Positions 28,200 through 35,996 of a stretch of 64,000 nt of DNA are shown here, piece by piece. The notes under the pieces were generated by a model that saw nothing but the letters and a program-made list of their open reading frames with translations, did no database searches and was not told the origin of the DNA. Source of the DNA: an uncultured Flavobacteriaceae bacterium (GTDB lineage Bacteria; Bacteroidota; Bacteroidia; Flavobacteriales; Flavobacteriaceae). The number at the start of each line of letters is the position of its first letter. Position 1 is the stretch's first letter. The stretch lies in assembly GCA_947503105.1 (NCBI GenBank), contig CANNCM010000001.1, positions 310,001 to 374,000 on the forward strand. The letters are read 5' to 3'. Made by a program: the position numbers and the translations under genes.

Positions 28200-28207
28200 T
28201 ATTTTTG
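28200..28207 (+). promoter_or_regulatory. -7 promoter element for GH16 gene
   Basis: TATTTTTG, an exact TAnnTTTG match 22 bases before the ATG at 28230. No TTG lies at the usual -33 distance. Confidence 0.45.
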
Positions 28208-28229
28208 TAATACCATTTTAATTTTAGCA

Positions 28230-29780
28230 ATGAGACTTGTTTTTTTATTTATAATATCTGTTTTTAATGCTGTTTTAGCACAAGATTTACCTCTAGATTT
28301 CGAAAATAATCAAGACAATTTTACAAGCTTTGGCGGTTGTGTATTTTACACTCAAACCGATTCTTCAAATCCTTCCAATACTGTGGGTGTCATTCAAAAT
28401 ACAGCTCAAAATTTGTACGAAGGGGTTTATCTCGACTTAAACCCTAACATCAATTTTGATCAATCTAAACTTATCACTTTTGATTTTTACTCAACACTAG
28501 GTAGCGCTACACTTATACAAGTAAAATTTGAAGGTAGCGACTCTGGATTTGGCGAGGCCTTTGTGGAGGCAACTGTGCCTGGAAACGGATGGTCTGAGGT
28601 TCAACTTGATTTTTCGCAAGCTCATATAATTGGCGAATCGGGCACACAAAGCATCTCTGGAAATTTTAGTAGAATTGCTCTTTTTGTTGCACCAGGTCAA
28701 AACCTAGCTGGCACCTTTTTCATAGATAATATTGATGGTGGTAACGATTCTACGTTGATGTTTGACGAATTGGTTTGGAGTGATGAGTTTGAGGACTATT
28801 CTGGTGCTCCTGATCCAACCAAATGGCACCATCAAATCATCCCTATAATAAATGGCACAAATTGGGCCAACAATGAAGTGCAACATTACACCGATAAAAT
28901 TGAAAATTCATTTGTGAGCGATGGTACACTAAAAATCAAAGCCATTAAAGAAAATTACACCTACAATGGAGTGCCCAAAAACTATACCTCAGCGCGTTTG
29001 AATTCAAAATATGCGTTTCAATATGGAAGAATTGATGTTCGTGCAAAACTCCCTTCAGAGGCAGGAACATGGCCTGCCATTTGGACGCTTGGGGCTAATA
29101 TTAACGAAATAGGAAACTATTTTGGGAGTACCTATGGTAGCGTGGGTTGGCCAGACTGTGGCGAAATAGACATCATGGAACAAAATGGTTGGGACAAAAG
29201 TGTTTCGTACGGTTATATGCATTACAGAAATTCGTTTACTGGTGAATATGAAAATCAAGGAACTACGACAAGTATCAATGATTCTAGTGGAATTTATCAT
29301 ACATATTCTTTAATTTGGACAGAAGATGTGATTCAAATTTTATTGGATGATACTGTATTTTTTGAACGTGCAAATATAGAGCAAATCCCTTATGATAATC
29401 CACATTATATCCTCTTAAATATAGCGATGGGTGGAGCTTTGGGTGGAGAAATCCCGGAAAGTTTCGAAAACGCAACTATGGAAGTTGATTATGTTCGCGT
29501 TTACCAACAATCGCCGCTAAGCTTGGATTCAACAGATCAAATCACAACAGCTAAAATGTATCCAAACCCAGCTCGAAATAAGGTTGAAATCTCTTTAAAT
29601 TCAAACAAATTAGTTAAAGATATCGAGGTCTTTGATGTTACGGGTAAAATGATTTTAAGTCAGAATAATATCAACCAAAACAACACCGCTTTGAATATTT
29701 CAGATTTAGTTTCAGGTCTTTACATTGTGGCCATTAAAACGAATAGTACCGTAATTACAAAACGGTTGATTGTTCGATAA
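28230..29780 (+). CDS. GH16 family beta-glucanase (laminarinase-like) with T9SS sorting domain
   Basis: A secreted 516-residue enzyme that would cut beta-1,3 (or mixed) glucans such as laminarin. A signal peptide (1-18) leads into a beta-sandwich, possibly carbohydrate-binding, domain (about 20-168). The GH16 catalytic domain (about 177-426) contains the motif EIDIMEQ, with catalytic Glu312 and Glu317 and Asp314 between them, and the upstream YGRIDVRAKLP and GTWPAIWTLG. The C-terminal 70 residues (MYPNPARN..., then FDVTGKMI and SGLYIVAI) form a type A sorting signal for type IX secretion. It is not flanked by SusCD genes, so it lies outside a classical polysaccharide utilisation locus. Confidence 0.94.
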   Translation: MRLVFLFIISVFNAVLAQDLPLDFENNQDNFTSFGGCVFYTQTDSSNPSNTVGVIQNTAQNLYEGVYLDLNPNINFDQSKLITFDFYSTLGSATLIQVKFEGSDSGFGEAFVEATVPGNGWSEVQLDFSQAHIIGESGTQSISGNFSRIALFVAPGQNLAGTFFIDNIDGGNDSTLMFDELVWSDEFEDYSGAPDPTKWHHQIIPIINGTNWANNEVQHYTDKIENSFVSDGTLKIKAIKENYTYNGVPKNYTSARLNSKYAFQYGRIDVRAKLPSEAGTWPAIWTLGANINEIGNYFGSTYGSVGWPDCGEIDIMEQNGWDKSVSYGYMHYRNSFTGEYENQGTTTSINDSSGIYHTYSLIWTEDVIQILLDDTVFFERANIEQIPYDNPHYILLNIAMGGALGGEIPESFENATMEVDYVRVYQQSPLSLDSTDQITTAKMYPNPARNKVEISLNSNKLVKDIEVFDVTGKMILSQNNINQNNTALNISDLVSGLYIVAIKTNSTVITKRLIVR

Positions 29781-29782
29781 AA

Positions 29783-29833
29783 AAGCTTCAATTTTAATTC
29801 ATAGCTATGCTATTATTAAAAAAATTGAAGCTT
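29783..29833 (+). terminator. Long inverted repeat after GH16 gene (probable terminator)
   Basis: AAGCTTCAATTTT (29783-29795) and AAAATTGAAGCTT (29821-29833) are perfect inverse copies with a 25-base spacer, starting three bases after the GH16 stop. No long T run follows, so it may be a degenerate terminator or an mRNA 3'-end stem. The right arm overlaps the repeat described next by six bases. Confidence 0.6.
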
Positions 29834-29858
29834 ATATTTAGTCGGGATGACAGGATTT
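29828..29858. repeat. 31-base direct repeat, copy 1: duplicated 3' end of tRNA-Pro and flank
   Basis: These 31 bases are identical to 29932-29962, an offset of 104 bases. The copy contains 14 bases of flank and the last 17 bases of tRNA-Pro (discriminator, acceptor strand, one T-stem strand and part of the T-loop). It then diverges from the tRNA, so it is a fragment and cannot make a tRNA. Confidence 0.85.
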
Positions 29859-29889
29859 AAAGAATCCTAGAAACCCTCATTGCAAATAC

Positions 29890-29937
29890 AAGCTTAAGTC
29901 TCTTAATAAAGTTAACTTTCTACAAGAACTCAAGCTT
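29890..29937. repeat. Imperfect inverted repeat with central palindrome downstream of tRNA-Pro
   Basis: AAGCTTAAGTCTCTT (from 29890) and AAGAACTCAAGCTT (ending 29937) can pair with one bulge and one G-T pair. Between them lies the 12-base palindrome AAAGTTAACTTT (29908-29919). On the minus strand this is directly downstream of tRNA-Pro and may fold to end or process its transcript. Confidence 0.5.
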
Positions 29938-29962
29938 ATATTTAGTCGGGATGACAGGATTT
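29932..29962. repeat. 31-base direct repeat, copy 2 (at the tRNA-Pro 3' end)
   Basis: Second copy of the 31-base repeat, this one in place at the 3' end of the intact tRNA-Pro gene. Bases 29946-29962 belong to the tRNA and 29932-29945 to its downstream flank. Confidence 0.85.
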
Positions 29963-30020
29963 GAACCTGCGACCACACGACCCCCAGCCGTGTACGCTAA
30001 CCGGACTGCGCCACATCCCG
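29946..30020 (-). tRNA. tRNA-Pro (anticodon GGG)
   Basis: The 75-base cloverleaf on the minus strand has a seven-pair acceptor (CGGGATG/CATCCCG, with the C1-G72 pair typical of tRNA-Pro), a four-pair D stem, the anticodon stem CACGG/TCGTG around loop CTGGGGG (anticodon GGG), a five-base variable loop and the T arm GCAGG TTCAAAT CCTGT. The discriminator is A and CCA is not encoded. A -7 element lies 12 bases before its 5' end. A fragment of its 3' end is repeated 104 bases downstream. Confidence 0.95.
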
Positions 30021-30031
30021 AATTGGAGGAG

Positions 30032-30039
30032 CAAATCTA
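30032..30039 (-). promoter_or_regulatory. -7 promoter element for tRNA-Pro
   Basis: TAGATTTG on the minus strand, an exact TAnnTTTG match 12 bases before the mature 5' end at 30020. Confidence 0.55.
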
Positions 30040-30101
30040 TTTATTTTATCCGAATTTTTTAAAAAAATTTTAAAAATACTAACTTTACAAAAAAATAAAC
30101 C

Positions 30102-30287
30102 ATGGAGAATTCGACCAAACCCACAATACAAATTTCTGCAACTGGAAAAGTTGTCGTTACCAACGCCAAACAAGTGACACTTCTAGATGCCGAAGGCAAC
30201 ACTATTCCTACTCGTAATCGTTTTTCGCTTTGTAACTGTGGGAAAACTTTGGACGCTCCGTTTTGTGATGGTGCCCACAAGAACTAA
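30102..30287 (+). CDS. CDGSH iron-sulfur domain protein
   Basis: A 61-residue protein that is essentially one CDGSH domain. Cys44, Cys46, Cys55 and His59 (in LCNCGKTLDAPFCDGAH) supply the 3Cys-1His ligand set of a redox-active [2Fe-2S] cluster; the Ser of the name motif is Ala here. It would be a small cytosolic electron or cluster carrier. It is divergent from tRNA-Pro and convergent with acr3, ending four bases from that gene. Confidence 0.93.
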   Translation: MENSTKPTIQISATGKVVVTNAKQVTLLDAEGNTIPTRNRFSLCNCGKTLDAPFCDGAHKN

Positions 30288-30291
30288 AGCG

Positions 30292-31338
30292 TTAGTTTTT
30301 GATTGTTGTAAAGTATTTTTTTCTCAACCAAAACGAAACACGAACCAATAAAATAAGTGCTGGAACTTCGACCAAAGGACCAATAACCCCTGCAAAGGCT
30401 TGCCCAGAATTAAGCCCAAAAACTCCGATGGCTACAGCAATAGCAAGCTCAAAATTATTCCCTGCTGCAGTAAATGCTACAGATGCTGTTTTGTCGTAAT
30501 CGCCGCCCATGGCTTTAGTGAAGAAAAATCCAATGATAAACATCGCTCCAAAATAGATGAGTAAAGGAAGCGCAATGATAAGTACATCCATTGGGATTTC
30601 TACAATCAATTCGCCTTTCAAAGAAAACATAACGACGATAGTAAACAACAATGCGATGAGTGTTAGTGGCGATATTGTTGGAATAAACGTTGTGGTGTAC
30701 CATGCTTCGCCTTTTAGTTTAATCAAAATTTGACGGCTCAAAATACCCAATAAAAAAGGAATCCCTAAGTATATGAGAACACTTTCGGCAACCGTTTGTA
30801 TGGAGATATCGACAATGGCGCCTTCAAACCCAAAATAAGGAGGTAAAACTGTGATGAAAATCCATGCATAAAAACTGTAAGCAAAAACCTGAAACACACT
30901 ATTGAGCGCTACCAAAGCAGCGCCATATTCTGTACTCCCCTCAGCAAGATCGTTCCATACCAAAACCATAGCTATACAACGCGCCAATCCAATGAGAATC
31001 AAACCGACCATATACTCTGGATAGTCTTTAAGAAAGGTGATGGCCAAAATGAACATGAGTACAGGGCCTATAACCCAATTGAGTATCAATGAAATAGATA
31101 GTATTTTTGTGTTCTGAAATACTTTTGGCAATAATGAATAATTCACTTTTGCCAATGGTGGATACATCATTACAATAAGTCCGATCGCAATAGGAATATT
31201 AGTTGTACCACTACTCAATCCATTGATGATTTCTGGAACATTAGGCACGAAGTAACCCAAACTCACTCCGATACCCATTGCGATAAATATCCATAAAGTG
31301 AGGTTTTTGTCTAAAAAACTTAATTTTTTCTTGCTCAT
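30292..31338 (-). CDS. acr3: ACR3-type arsenite efflux permease
   Basis: A 348-residue inner membrane protein with about ten hydrophobic helices that would pump arsenite (As(III)) out of the cell. Family motifs include [19 protein letters not shown], the conserved Cys-containing [18 protein letters not shown] (the Cys needed for arsenite transport in ACR3) and [18 protein letters not shown]. It is the last gene of the arsenic operon and starts four bases after the arsC-like gene stops. Confidence 0.95.
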   Translation of the reverse strand: MSKKKLSFLDKNLTLWIFIAMGIGVSLGYFVPNVPEIINGLSSGTTNIPIAIGLIVMMYPPLAKVNYSLLPKVFQNTKILSISLILNWVIGPVLMFILAITFLKDYPEYMVGLILIGLARCIAMVLVWNDLAEGSTEYGAALVALNSVFQVFAYSFYAWIFITVLPPYFGFEGAIVDISIQTVAESVLIYLGIPFLLGILSRQILIKLKGEAWYTTTFIPTISPLTLIALLFTIVVMFSLKGELIVEIPMDVLIIALPLLIYFGAMFIIGFFFTKAMGGDYDKTASVAFTAAGNNFELAIAVAIGVFGLNSGQAFAGVIGPLVEVPALILLVRVSFWLRKKYFTTIKN

Positions 31339-31342
31339 GTTT

Positions 31343-31957
31343 TTAGTGTTTAATTTGTGAAAAAACGAATTTCAACTCCGTTGCTATTTGCAAACTTCTT
31401 TCTTGATATTTTTCGGCTTGTTGAGGCGTGCTGTCAAATGCTTTGGGATCTTCGTATGTTATAGGAATTCGAGCTGCTGCATTGGCAATATATGGGCACT
31501 CTTTGTCCGCTGATGAACACGTCAAAATAGCAGCAAAATCTGAATTTGGATTGAAATTACTATCAAATTTTTTTGAAAACCCTAGGATTGGATGTTCATT
31601 GTCTGAATATTTAATGGCATAAATTGGATTATTGCCATTGGCGATTATTTCTATTTCAAAACCTGTATGCTCTAAAGTTTGGGCCGCTACTGGAAATAAT
31701 GCTGTCGCTTCCGTTCCACCAGAGTAACAAAATATAGCGTTGATTTTATAATAATGTGCCAGCGTTTGGGCCCAGACTTGAGACAAATGACTTCTTCGTG
31801 AATTGTGTGTACATATAAAATTGAGCCGTACAGTGGCATTATTTTCGATCCTTGTTTGTATAAAATTTACAAGAGGTTGCAAAACGTTTTGACGTTCCAA
31901 AGCAATTGAATTGACCTCCAATTTTTCAATTTGATTTTCTATTGTTTTAAACAGCAT
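31343..31957 (-). CDS. Low-molecular-weight phosphatase-fold arsenate reductase-like protein
   Basis: A 204-residue protein of the LMW phosphotyrosine phosphatase fold, with the CX5R P-loop CTHNSRR (Cys49 to Arg55). It would reduce arsenate to arsenite for Acr3. Two further Cys lie in [13 protein letters not shown] (about residues 145-155), matching the Cys relay of thioredoxin-coupled arsenate reductases. It is longer than ArsC (about 135) through an N-terminal helical part. It is second in the arsR operon. A true tyrosine phosphatase cannot be excluded by sequence alone but is unlikely here. Confidence 0.88.
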   Translation of the reverse strand: MLFKTIENQIEKLEVNSIALERQNVLQPLVNFIQTRIENNATVRLNFICTHNSRRSHLSQVWAQTLAHYYKINAIFCYSGGTEATALFPVAAQTLEHTGFEIEIIANGNNPIYAIKYSDNEHPILGFSKKFDSNFNPNSDFAAILTCSSADKECPYIANAAARIPITYEDPKAFDSTPQQAEKYQERSLQIATELKFVFSQIKH

Positions 31958-31990
31958 TTGGTTGATTTTTTATTTTTATTTAAATGAAAT

Positions 31991-32320
31991 TTAGCAACAG
32001 TTTTGAGGGTTTATATCATGGTTGATAAAGCCCGAAATGATATGCTTCATTTTTACCCAATTTTCGGTATCAATACAATAACATACACTAGTACCTTCAA
32101 CATTCCCTTTGATTAGCCCTAACGCTTTTAACGCTTTGAGATGCTGAGAAATTGTTGCTTGTGCAAGTCCAACTTCCACAACCAAATCTCCACATATGCA
32201 ACTGTTCATCTTGAACAAATGTTGCAAAATAGCGACACGAGCAGGGTGGCCAAGTGCTTTGGCAAAACGAGCAATATCATTTTGTTGCTCTGAAAATATT
32301 TCTGTTTTTGCTATACCCAT
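31991..32320 (-). CDS. arsR: ArsR-family arsenic-responsive repressor
   Basis: A 109-residue winged-helix repressor. The DNA-reading helix is in QATISQHLKALKALGLI (about 55-70). Candidate arsenite ligands are Cys41 and Cys43 (SCICGDLV, at the site of the classical ELCVCDL motif), Cys80 and Cys82 in the wing, and the terminal Cys108-Cys109. A 16-base palindrome overlaps its start codon and would be its own operator, giving negative autoregulation relieved by arsenite. It is the first gene of arsR-arsC-acr3. Confidence 0.95.
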   Translation of the reverse strand: MGIAKTEIFSEQQNDIARFAKALGHPARVAILQHLFKMNSCICGDLVVEVGLAQATISQHLKALKALGLIKGNVEGTSVCYCIDTENWVKMKHIISGFINHDINPQNCC

Positions 32321-32334
32321 AATCTATAGATTAT
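32319..32334. promoter_or_regulatory. Probable ArsR operator (16-base perfect palindrome)
   Basis: ATAATCTATAGATTAT is a perfect palindrome that overlaps the ArsR start codon (32318-32320) and lies where transcription would begin from the -7 element at 32343-32350. Its place and symmetry fit binding of an ArsR dimer that blocks initiation. Confidence 0.65.
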
Positions 32335-32342
32335 TTAATTGC

Positions 32343-32368
32343 AATATTACGATTAATAGAATATCTAT
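32343..32368 (-). promoter_or_regulatory. ars promoter and second symmetric site
   Basis: On the minus strand TAATATTG (32350-32343) matches TAnnTTTG with one mismatch. Just upstream, ATAGA (32356-32360) and TCTAT (32364-32368) form a small inverted repeat whose arms resemble the halves of the main operator, so ArsR could also bind between -33 and -7. Confidence 0.45.
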
Positions 32369-32414
32369 AAAAAGAAAATCAAGAAATTTTATAAAAAAGT
32401 TGTAGTTTTAGAAA

Positions 32415-32639
32415 ATGAGAAAAACAGCACACATCAGCGTATTTGTTTTGTCGCTAACCTTAGCTCTTATTTTAGGCGTTTTAGATCATGAAACACACAC
32501 AATCTCCGCTCTTTTTTTAAACAAAGGAAACATTTTTGCTTTAGTGATTTATACGCTTTTGTTTATGACCGTGGCCTACACTGGAATTTGGATCTATAAA
32601 CGTACAAAAATAGTATTAAAAAACAAACCCACCGACTAG
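32415..32639 (+). CDS. Small two-helix membrane protein
   Basis: Not recognised. It has 74 residues, with hydrophobic stretches at about 8-24 and 39-60, a short loop with His and Thr between them and a basic tail. It is divergent from arsR across 94 bases. The stop codon is part of a G/C-rich hairpin that serves as terminator, which supports it being expressed as a single gene. No motif suggests a role in arsenic resistance. Confidence 0.68.
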   Translation: MRKTAHISVFVLSLTLALILGVLDHETHTISALFLNKGNIFALVIYTLLFMTVAYTGIWIYKRTKIVLKNKPTD

Positions 32640-32648
32640 GTGGGCTTT
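32628..32648 (+). terminator. Terminator hairpin overlapping the stop codon
   Basis: CCCACC (32628-32633) and GGTGGG (32639-32644) pair across five bases, followed by CTTT. The TAG stop of the small membrane protein (32637-32639) lies inside the hairpin. Confidence 0.65.
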
Positions 32649-32681
32649 AATTAAACTAATGTAGTGTAGCGGTAACACTCG

Positions 32682-32755
32682 TGGAGAAGATCGGATTCGA
32701 ACCGACGACCTCTTGACTGCCAGTCAAGCGCTCTAGCCAACTGAGCTACATCCCC
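32682..32755 (-). tRNA. tRNA-Ala (anticodon GGC)
   Basis: The 74-base cloverleaf has acceptor GGGGATG/CTTCTCC containing the G3-U70 wobble pair that marks tRNA-Ala, discriminator A, D arm GCTC/GAGC, anticodon stem CTTGA/TCAAG around loop CTGGCAG (anticodon GGC), and T arm GTCGG TTCGAAT CCGAT. Position 6-67 is a T-T mismatch. CCA is not encoded. A near-match -7 element (TAAATTTA) lies at 32767-32774 on the minus strand. Confidence 0.95.
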
Positions 32756-32801
32756 AAAATTTGGCGTAAATTTAAACAAATATTTCTATGCACTATCAAA
32801 T

Positions 32802-33299
32802 ATGATCCGAAAAGCTACTGTTCTTGACATAAATACCATTATGAAAATCACACAAGCCTGTGCAAAACACATGGTTCATCAAGGAATTTTCCAATGGAAC
32901 GAACACTACCCCAACAGAAACGCTTTTGAAAATGATATCAGACGTTCAGAGCTGTATGTCTTTGAGCAAGACGCTATTTGTGTGGGATGCATCACTATAA
33001 CAACCCTCAAGGATACAGAATATAATCCTATAAAATGGCTCACAAAAGATAAAAATATTTATATCCACCGCCTTGCTGTTCATCCAAAAGTTCAAGGCAA
33101 AGGAATTGCGCAGCAAATGATGACTTTTGCCGAAAATTATGCAAAAACAAAAGGGTATCTTTCTGTTCGATTGGATACCTTTTCTCAAAACAAACGCAAT
33201 CAAAAATTCTATGAAAAAAGAGGATACAAGCGCCTTGGAAATATCTATTTTCCAAAACAAAGTAAAGACCCTTTCTTTTGTTATGAACTTGTGTTTTAG
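32802..33299 (+). CDS. GNAT family N-acetyltransferase
   Basis: A 165-residue acetyl-CoA-dependent acetyltransferase. The acetyl-CoA loop is in LAVHPKVQGKGIAQQMM (about 86-102, Gln/Gly-x-Gly-x-Ala), followed by a conserved Asp-Asn-type strand and FYEKRGYKRLG near the C-terminus, typical of the fold. The acceptor substrate (small molecule or protein) cannot be told. It is divergent from tRNA-Ala and followed by a MATE gene in the same direction after about 50 bases. Confidence 0.9.
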   Translation: MIRKATVLDINTIMKITQACAKHMVHQGIFQWNEHYPNRNAFENDIRRSELYVFEQDAICVGCITITTLKDTEYNPIKWLTKDKNIYIHRLAVHPKVQGKGIAQQMMTFAENYAKTKGYLSVRLDTFSQNKRNQKFYEKRGYKRLGNIYFPKQSKDPFFCYELVF

Positions 33300-33323
33300 C
33301 CCCTGTTTTGTTCTGATTTTATG

Positions 33324-33331
33324 TATTTTTG
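33324..33331 (+). promoter_or_regulatory. -7 promoter element for MATE gene
   Basis: TATTTTTG, an exact TAnnTTTG match 19 bases before the TTG start at 33350. It supports that start. Confidence 0.5.
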
Positions 33332-33349
33332 GGTCTAATTTAGCCTTCA

Positions 33350-34684
33350 TTGAATACAAGCATTGCTAACAAACAGATCAATACGTTGGCCATACCGGCC
33401 ATTATTGCTGGAATTTCGGAGCCCATCCTTTCATTGACTGATGCTGCTATTGTCGGACACATCCCAAACAATGCCACAGAATCCCTCGCAGCGGTTGGTA
33501 TTGTCACTTCATTTTTATCCATGTTGATTTGGGTTTTAGGTCAATCTCGTTCGGCCATTTCATCAATTATTTCTCAATATTTAGGAGCCAACAAACTTGA
33601 TGAGGTCAAAAACCTACCTGCTCAAGCTATTGCTATTATTTTGGTTTTGAGTCTATTAATTTGTTTTGGCACCCTCCCGTTTTCAAAATCAATTTTTGAA
33701 TTCTATAATGCAACAGGAACACTTTTGGAATACAGTGTAAATTATTATGAAATCCGAATTATTGGGTTTCCTTTTACACTCTACACATTTGCGGTATTTG
33801 GTGTTTTTAGAGGGCTACAAAACACATATTATCCCATGATCATTGCAATTATTGGCACAATTGTCAATATTTTTTTAGATGTTATTTTGGTTTATGGAAT
33901 ATCTGATATCATCCCCTCGCTTCAGCTCGAAGGCGCCGCTTTAGCAAGTGTTATCTCTCAAATTTTAATGGCTATAATCGCCACGATTTTAATGCTAAAA
34001 AACACGTCAATTCCTCTGCAACCAACGACTCCAATCAATAAAGAGCTTTCCAAGTTTCTCTTCATGATTGGTAATCTCATCATCAGAACAATTGCCTTAA
34101 ATTTGGCACTGTATTTTGCAACTAGTTTTGCAACGGCCTATGGCACTAATGACATTGCAGCCTATACCATTGCAATCAATTTGTGGTTTTTTGCTGCTTT
34201 TGCCGTTGATGGTTACGCCAGTGCTGGTAATATTTTATCTGGAAAATTATACGGTGCTCAACAAATTGAAACCCTTGTCAAATTAAGTCAGCGCCTCACC
34301 AAAAAAGCATTAATAGTGGGTCTAATTATGGCTGGAATTGGCGCTGTTTTTTACACCCCAATTGGAACAATTTTTACCTCTGAAACTCAGGTGCTATCAA
34401 AATTTTATGATGTCTTTTGGATTATTTTGATCATGCAGCCCTTTTGTGCACTTGCATTTGTGTTTGACGGTATTTTCAAAGGATTGGGAAAAATGAAAGT
34501 TTTGAGAAATGTCCTTGTCACTGCAACAGTTGTGATTTTCATCCCTGGGCTTTTAATTTCAGATTATTTAAACCTAAAATTACACGGCATTTTTATTGCA
34601 TTTACCTTGTGGATGATTGCCAGAGGGATTCCTTTGGTCATAAAATTCAGGAAACAATTTTTGCCACACACTCAAAAGCACTAA
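33350..34684 (+). CDS. MATE family efflux transporter
   Basis: A 444-residue protein with twelve hydrophobic helices in two similar halves, coupled to Na+ or H+. MATE-type motifs include IPAIIAGISEPILSLTDAAIVGH at the N-terminus (with the conserved Asp in TM1-2) and AAFAVDGYASAGNILSGKLYGA in the second half, the counterpart of the DinF-branch signature. The start is TTG at 33350, placed by the upstream -7 element. The exported compound is unknown. Confidence 0.92.
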   Translation: MNTSIANKQINTLAIPAIIAGISEPILSLTDAAIVGHIPNNATESLAAVGIVTSFLSMLIWVLGQSRSAISSIISQYLGANKLDEVKNLPAQAIAIILVLSLLICFGTLPFSKSIFEFYNATGTLLEYSVNYYEIRIIGFPFTLYTFAVFGVFRGLQNTYYPMIIAIIGTIVNIFLDVILVYGISDIIPSLQLEGAALASVISQILMAIIATILMLKNTSIPLQPTTPINKELSKFLFMIGNLIIRTIALNLALYFATSFATAYGTNDIAAYTIAINLWFFAAFAVDGYASAGNILSGKLYGAQQIETLVKLSQRLTKKALIVGLIMAGIGAVFYTPIGTIFTSETQVLSKFYDVFWIILIMQPFCALAFVFDGIFKGLGKMKVLRNVLVTATVVIFIPGLLISDYLNLKLHGIFIAFTLWMIARGIPLVIKFRKQFLPHTQKH

Positions 34685-34724
34685 CTTTGTTCTAATGATA
34701 CAACTCTAAATAAGATATTTGACC

Positions 34725-35174
34725 ATGACTCATATTCGAATTACCAAACAATTTTCCTTTGAAACTGGCCATGCGCTTTATGGGTATGATGGAAAATGCA
34801 AGAACGTTCATGGACACAGCTATCGGTTGGATGTTACAGTCATTGGGGTTCCTATTTCAGAGACTTCAAATGTAAAATATGGAATGGTGATTGATTTTTC
34901 AGATTTAAAAAAAATTGTCAAAGAGGAGATTGTCGATGTTTTTGATCATGCAACCGTTTTCAATAAAAACACCCCACATGTAGAGTTGGCAAAAGAGCTT
35001 GACTCCAGGGGGCATAACGTTCTTTTGGTAGATTATCAACCCACCAGCGAAATGATGGTCATTGATTTTGCAGAGAAAATCAAAAATCGTTTGCCAAAAA
35101 ATATTAAATTATTTGCATTAAAATTACAAGAAACAGCCACAAGCTTTGCAGAGTGGTACGCTAGCGATAATTAA
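34725..35174 (+). CDS. queD: 6-carboxytetrahydropterin synthase (queuosine pathway)
   Basis: It would turn 7,8-dihydroneopterin triphosphate into 6-carboxy-tetrahydropterin on the way to queuosine. A Bacteroidota member of the QueD/PTPS fold, 149 residues from ATG 34725. Seen: FETGHALYG (zinc His), CKNVHGHSYRL (catalytic Cys and two zinc His), DHATVFNK and TSEMM (catalytic Asp/His region). The frame also reads from TTG at 34719. It is followed by lpxH after eight bases, so the two are likely cotranscribed. Confidence 0.92.
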   Translation: MTHIRITKQFSFETGHALYGYDGKCKNVHGHSYRLDVTVIGVPISETSNVKYGMVIDFSDLKKIVKEEIVDVFDHATVFNKNTPHVELAKELDSRGHNVLLVDYQPTSEMMVIDFAEKIKNRLPKNIKLFALKLQETATSFAEWYASDN

Positions 35175-35182
35175 AACTAAAA

Positions 35183-35953
35183 ATGACATCCATTGACCTC
35201 CCAAAAGGGAAAAACATATATTTCACTTCCGACCACCACTTTGGGGCGCCAAACTCTAGTGCATCAAAACTTAGAGAAAAGCAATTTGTAGAGTGGTTAG
35301 ATCATGTTAAAAATGATGCTGCTGTCATTTTTATTTTAGGTGATTTATTTGATTTTTGGTTTGAATACAAACATGTTATTCCTAAAGGATTTACAAGAGT
35401 ACTTGGAAAATTAGCAGAGCTTACTGATCATGGCATAGAAATTCATTTTTTTGTGGGGAACCACGATCTATGGATGAATGGTTATTTTGAAGACGAATTA
35501 AACATAAAAGTCTATCACAAACCCGAACAGTTTCAGCTTAATGAAACCTTATTTTTTATCGGACATGGTGATGGTTTAGGCCCACACGACAAAGGATATA
35601 AGCGCTTGAAAAAAGTGTTTGTAAATCCTCTTTTTCAGTGGCTTTACAGATGGCTTCATCCAGATATTGGGGTACGCTTTGCTCAATATCTTTCTTTAAA
35701 AAATAAGCTCATCTCTGGCGATGATGATGTCAAGTTTTTGGGCGAAAGAAAAGAGTGGCTCGTTCAATATGCACAAAAAAAATTAGAAGAAAAACACTTT
35801 GATTATTTTGTTTTTGGACACCGTCACTTACCTTTAAACATTAAATTGAACCCCCGTTCTACATATATCAATCTTGGCGATTGGATCGCGCACTTTACCT
35901 ACGGCGTTTTTGATGGTGAAGAACTCTCGTTAAAAAAACTTGAGCTCAAATAA
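35183..35953 (+). CDS. lpxH: UDP-2,3-diacylglucosamine pyrophosphatase-like protein
   Basis: Peripheral inner membrane metallophosphoesterase that makes lipid X for lipid A. The 256-residue protein has the calcineurin-type metal motifs in order: SDHHFGAP (Asp and His), GDLFDFWFE, GNHDLWM and FGHRHLPL. It is closer to LpxH than to LpxI. It follows queD and is followed by a terminator hairpin that includes its own stop codon. Confidence 0.93.
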   Translation: MTSIDLPKGKNIYFTSDHHFGAPNSSASKLREKQFVEWLDHVKNDAAVIFILGDLFDFWFEYKHVIPKGFTRVLGKLAELTDHGIEIHFFVGNHDLWMNGYFEDELNIKVYHKPEQFQLNETLFFIGHGDGLGPHDKGYKRLKKVFVNPLFQWLYRWLHPDIGVRFAQYLSLKNKLISGDDDVKFLGERKEWLVQYAQKKLEEKHFDYFVFGHRHLPLNIKLNPRSTYINLGDWIAHFTYGVFDGEELSLKKLELK

Positions 35954-35979
35954 TCTCAAATTGAGATTAAATTTTTATT
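35951..35979 (+). terminator. Rho-independent terminator of lpxH
   Basis: TAATCTC (35951-35957) pairs with GAGATTA (35963-35969) across five bases, followed by a T-rich run. The lpxH stop codon is the first three bases of the stem. Confidence 0.7.
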
Positions 35980-35996
35980 AACCAATATTTTTAAAA

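Noticed and set aside
28230-29780. Polysaccharide utilisation locus around the GH16 enzyme
   Set aside because: No SusC/SusD pair, sulfatase or other glycoside hydrolase lies next to it; the receptor at 11075 is about 14 kb away and not SusC-like.
29828-29962. CRISPR or tandem array at the repeated 31-mer
   Set aside because: Only two copies, and one is part of the tRNA-Pro gene.
33127-33369. 80-residue plus-strand frame across the end of the acetyltransferase gene
   Set aside because: Overlaps the acetyltransferase in another frame and runs through the MATE promoter; no family-like content.
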